This document shows, piece after piece, positions 62,600 through 64,000 of a stretch of 64,000 nucleotides of DNA. Source of the DNA: Aphanothece sacrum FPU1 (GTDB lineage Bacteria > Cyanobacteriota > Cyanobacteriia > Cyanobacteriales > Microcystaceae). How positions within the stretch are numbered: position 1 is the first letter of the stretch; the number at the start of each line of letters is the position of its first letter. The notes below the pieces were generated by a model, which saw only the letters and a program-made list of their open reading frames with translations, had not been told where the DNA came from and searched no databases. The stretch covers positions 372,001-436,000 of the forward strand of contig NZ_BDQK01000001.1 in NCBI RefSeq assembly GCF_003864295.1, written 5' to 3'. Position numbers and translations under genes: made by a program.

Positions 62600-63103
62600 T
62601 CACCCCATCACCCCATCACCCCCCACTCTTTTTTGTCTAAACCAATCTTGTAACTGTTGACGACATTCTCGTTCTCGAATACCAGAGATAACGGATAAAC
62701 GATGATTAGAAGCCATACTATCGGGTAAGTTTAGCACAGTGCGAATCGTCCCCGATTTAGGATCATCGACCCCATAGACAAGTAAACCTAGACGAGCTTG
62801 AATAATTGCTCCACTGCACATAGGACAGGGTTCTAAGGTTACGTAAAGGGTACAGTGGTTTAAATGCCACGATTGTAATATTTGACTTGCAGCACGCATA
62901 GCAAGGATTTCTGCATGAGCAGTGGGATCTTTGTCTCTTTCCTTGCGATTTGCCCCTGTAGCGATTAAATTATTTTGATTATCGACAATAACTGCTCCTA
63001 CGGGTACATCTCCTGACTCTCCTGCTGTTTGAGCGATCGCTAATGCTTCTCCCATCCAATGATAATAATTGTCATAAGCAAGCTTATGAAAATAGTTAAA
63101 CAT
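62600..63103 (-). CDS. tadA: tRNA-specific adenosine deaminase
   Basis: Deaminates the wobble adenosine of tRNA-Arg(ACG) to inosine. Zinc and catalytic motifs HAE (74-76) and PCPMC (103-107) are present, with proton-shuttle Glu76, numbered from an upstream in-frame TTG (63136). The ATG at 63103 gives a more typical N-terminus (MFNYFHKLAYDNYYHWMGEALAIAQ) and is preferred. Confidence 0.93.
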   Translation of the reverse strand: MFNYFHKLAYDNYYHWMGEALAIAQTAGESGDVPVGAVIVDNQNNLIATGANRKERDKDPTAHAEILAMRAASQILQSWHLNHCTLYVTLEPCPMCSGAIIQARLGLLVYGVDDPKSGTIRTVLNLPDSMASNHRLSVISGIRERECRQQLQDWFRQKRVGGDGVMG

Positions 63104-63406
63104 CTTGAGGGGTTTTGTTATTGTCAATTTGAGCAAGATTGAGAAAAATTTTGAAATTGATAATGATTGGCATTAATTGTCTAAAAATGTATAGTTTTGT
63201 CACATTTCTTGTACGATAATGAGCCGACAAAGTTACCATTAGTATGATACTTTTAGAATACATTGCCTTATTTTATGAATCAAAAACTGATGATAAGTTA
63301 GTTGGGTGAAAATCGGCGTGGTTGTGAAAACCAAATAAGAATTGGGACAAGTAGCATTCGCATCATCACTCAATATTTGTAAATTATCTATTTGGAGACA
63401 AGATCT

Positions 63407-64000
63407 ATGAGTAGCTTTCTAACAATTAAACAAGCTGCCGAAATTTTGGGTGTTAGCACCAAAACCGTTCGACGATGGGATCAAAATGGAAAAATTAGCT
63501 CTATTCGTACCCCTGGAGGACATCGACGCTTTAAGAGCAATGAGTTATTAAATAATACGACAAAAGCAAGTGCTACCATTGGTTATGCCAGAATTAACCC
63601 TAACCAGTCTGAAGAACAACTTAATCAGCAAGTTTTCAAACTGCAAACTTATTGCCAAGAAAGAGGCTGGAATTGCGAAATTATCAATGACTGTGGTAGT
63701 GGTGTTGACTATTCTAGTAAAGGACTTATTCGCTTAATTAAGTTAATTTGTCATCATAAACTAGAACGATTAGTGCTAAGTCATAAAGATCGACTTTTAA
63801 CATTAGGGGCAGATTTAGTATTTACCCTCTGTGAAATTTTTGGTGTAGAAGTCGTCATCATTAATAGTACCGATGAAGTTGCCTTAGAAGATGATTTAAC
63901 CAACGATTTACAAGATATCATCCAGTTGTTTAATACTCGTGTCTATGGTTCTCGTAACTCCCACAACACTCACTTAGTCAAACAACTACAACAGATTACC
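63407..64000 (+). CDS. IS607-type HTH/serine-recombinase-like protein, catalytic residues lost (partial)
   Basis: 198 codons, open at the window end. A MerR-like HTH with SLTIKQAAEILGVSTKTVRRWDQNGKI and RTPGGHRRF (residues 4-42) is followed by a resolvase domain (about 56-185). The nucleophile position of the YARVS motif reads YARIN (Asn64), and the DRLxRFG motif reads DRLLTLG (Thr132 instead of Arg). The protein probably cannot catalyse strand exchange and may act as a DNA-binding regulator or be a decaying transposase. The frame is clean and GGAG precedes the ATG. No tnpB is visible. Confidence 0.82.
   Translation, partial: MSSFLTIKQAAEILGVSTKTVRRWDQNGKISSIRTPGGHRRFKSNELLNNTTKASATIGYARINPNQSEEQLNQQVFKLQTYCQERGWNCEIINDCGSGVDYSSKGLIRLIKLICHHKLERLVLSHKDRLLTLGADLVFTLCEIFGVEVVIINSTDEVALEDDLTNDLQDIIQLFNTRVYGSRNSHNTHLVKQLQQIT

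Noticed and set aside
63407-64000. Active IS607 transposase
   Set aside because: The nucleophilic Ser position is Asn and an active-site Arg is Thr.

Overview
The window is a low-GC cyanobacterial chromosome segment. The evidence is a complete apcA-apcB-apcC allophycocyanin cluster, the carboxysome shell gene ccmP, ndhL of the NDH-1 complex, cyanobacteria-specific families (DUF1997, DUF3120, DUF3007, DUF4079, DUF928) and many GCGATCGC (HIP1) octamers. Gene content fits a unicellular Crocosphaera/Rippkaea/Cyanothece-like organism, but I cannot fix the species from the sequence alone.

Region by region. 1-10 kb is housekeeping: type II peroxiredoxin, LON-domain protein, pheA, rnhB, rne with a long leader, a cysteine desulfurase, a YoeB-type toxin-antitoxin pair and sufE. 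9.7-12.7 kb has hypD and apcABC. 12.7-20.2 kb is a type IV pilus block: a PilB/GspE-like protein with a destroyed Walker A motif, then four minor-pilin-like genes on the minus strand with a perfect CRP/SyCRP1-type palindrome inside the cluster. 20.5-26.3 kb is a cyclic-nucleotide block: DUF928 protein, CHASE2-cyclase with guanylyl-type specificity residues, MBL-fold hydrolase, membrane-anchored cNMP-binding protein, and a convergent FHA-cyclase with adenylyl-type residues. 26.3-31 kb has DUF3120, tRNA-Leu(GAG), an HtrA protease, a repeat-rich stretch with an internally deleted IS630 element, and a dihydroorotate dehydrogenase-like gene. 31-43 kb has a Uma2 protein, a DUF58/MoxR/ABC-ATPase cluster, ccmP, a ParE/RelE toxin pair, rpmF (59 aa), gcvT and a Wsp-like cheW-cheR(TPR)-mcp operon. 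43-55.6 kb has acs, a fibrillin-like gene, ndhL-DUF3007-trpA, an ABC-class ATPase, DUF4079, a GHL10 hydrolase, an SDR and gatB. 55.8-64 kb is the most plastic part: an acyl-CoA dehydrogenase, an 870-bp tandem duplication carrying a Uma2 gene, a methyltransferase, two 3'-truncated genes flanking an IscB nuclease with a candidate omega-RNA, tadA, and an IS607-type protein that has lost catalytic residues and runs off the window.

Working together: the strongest functional theme is cAMP/cGMP signalling beside type IV pilus genes. Two cyclases of opposite predicted specificity, a possible hydrolase, a possible receptor and a CRP-type operator lie within about 8 kb. The second theme is small mobile and palindromic DNA: a 137-bp MITE-like element inserted in another repeat with a TTAG duplication, an IS630 deletion derivative, several hairpin families with compensatory changes, and an IscB locus bounded by two near-identical hairpins.
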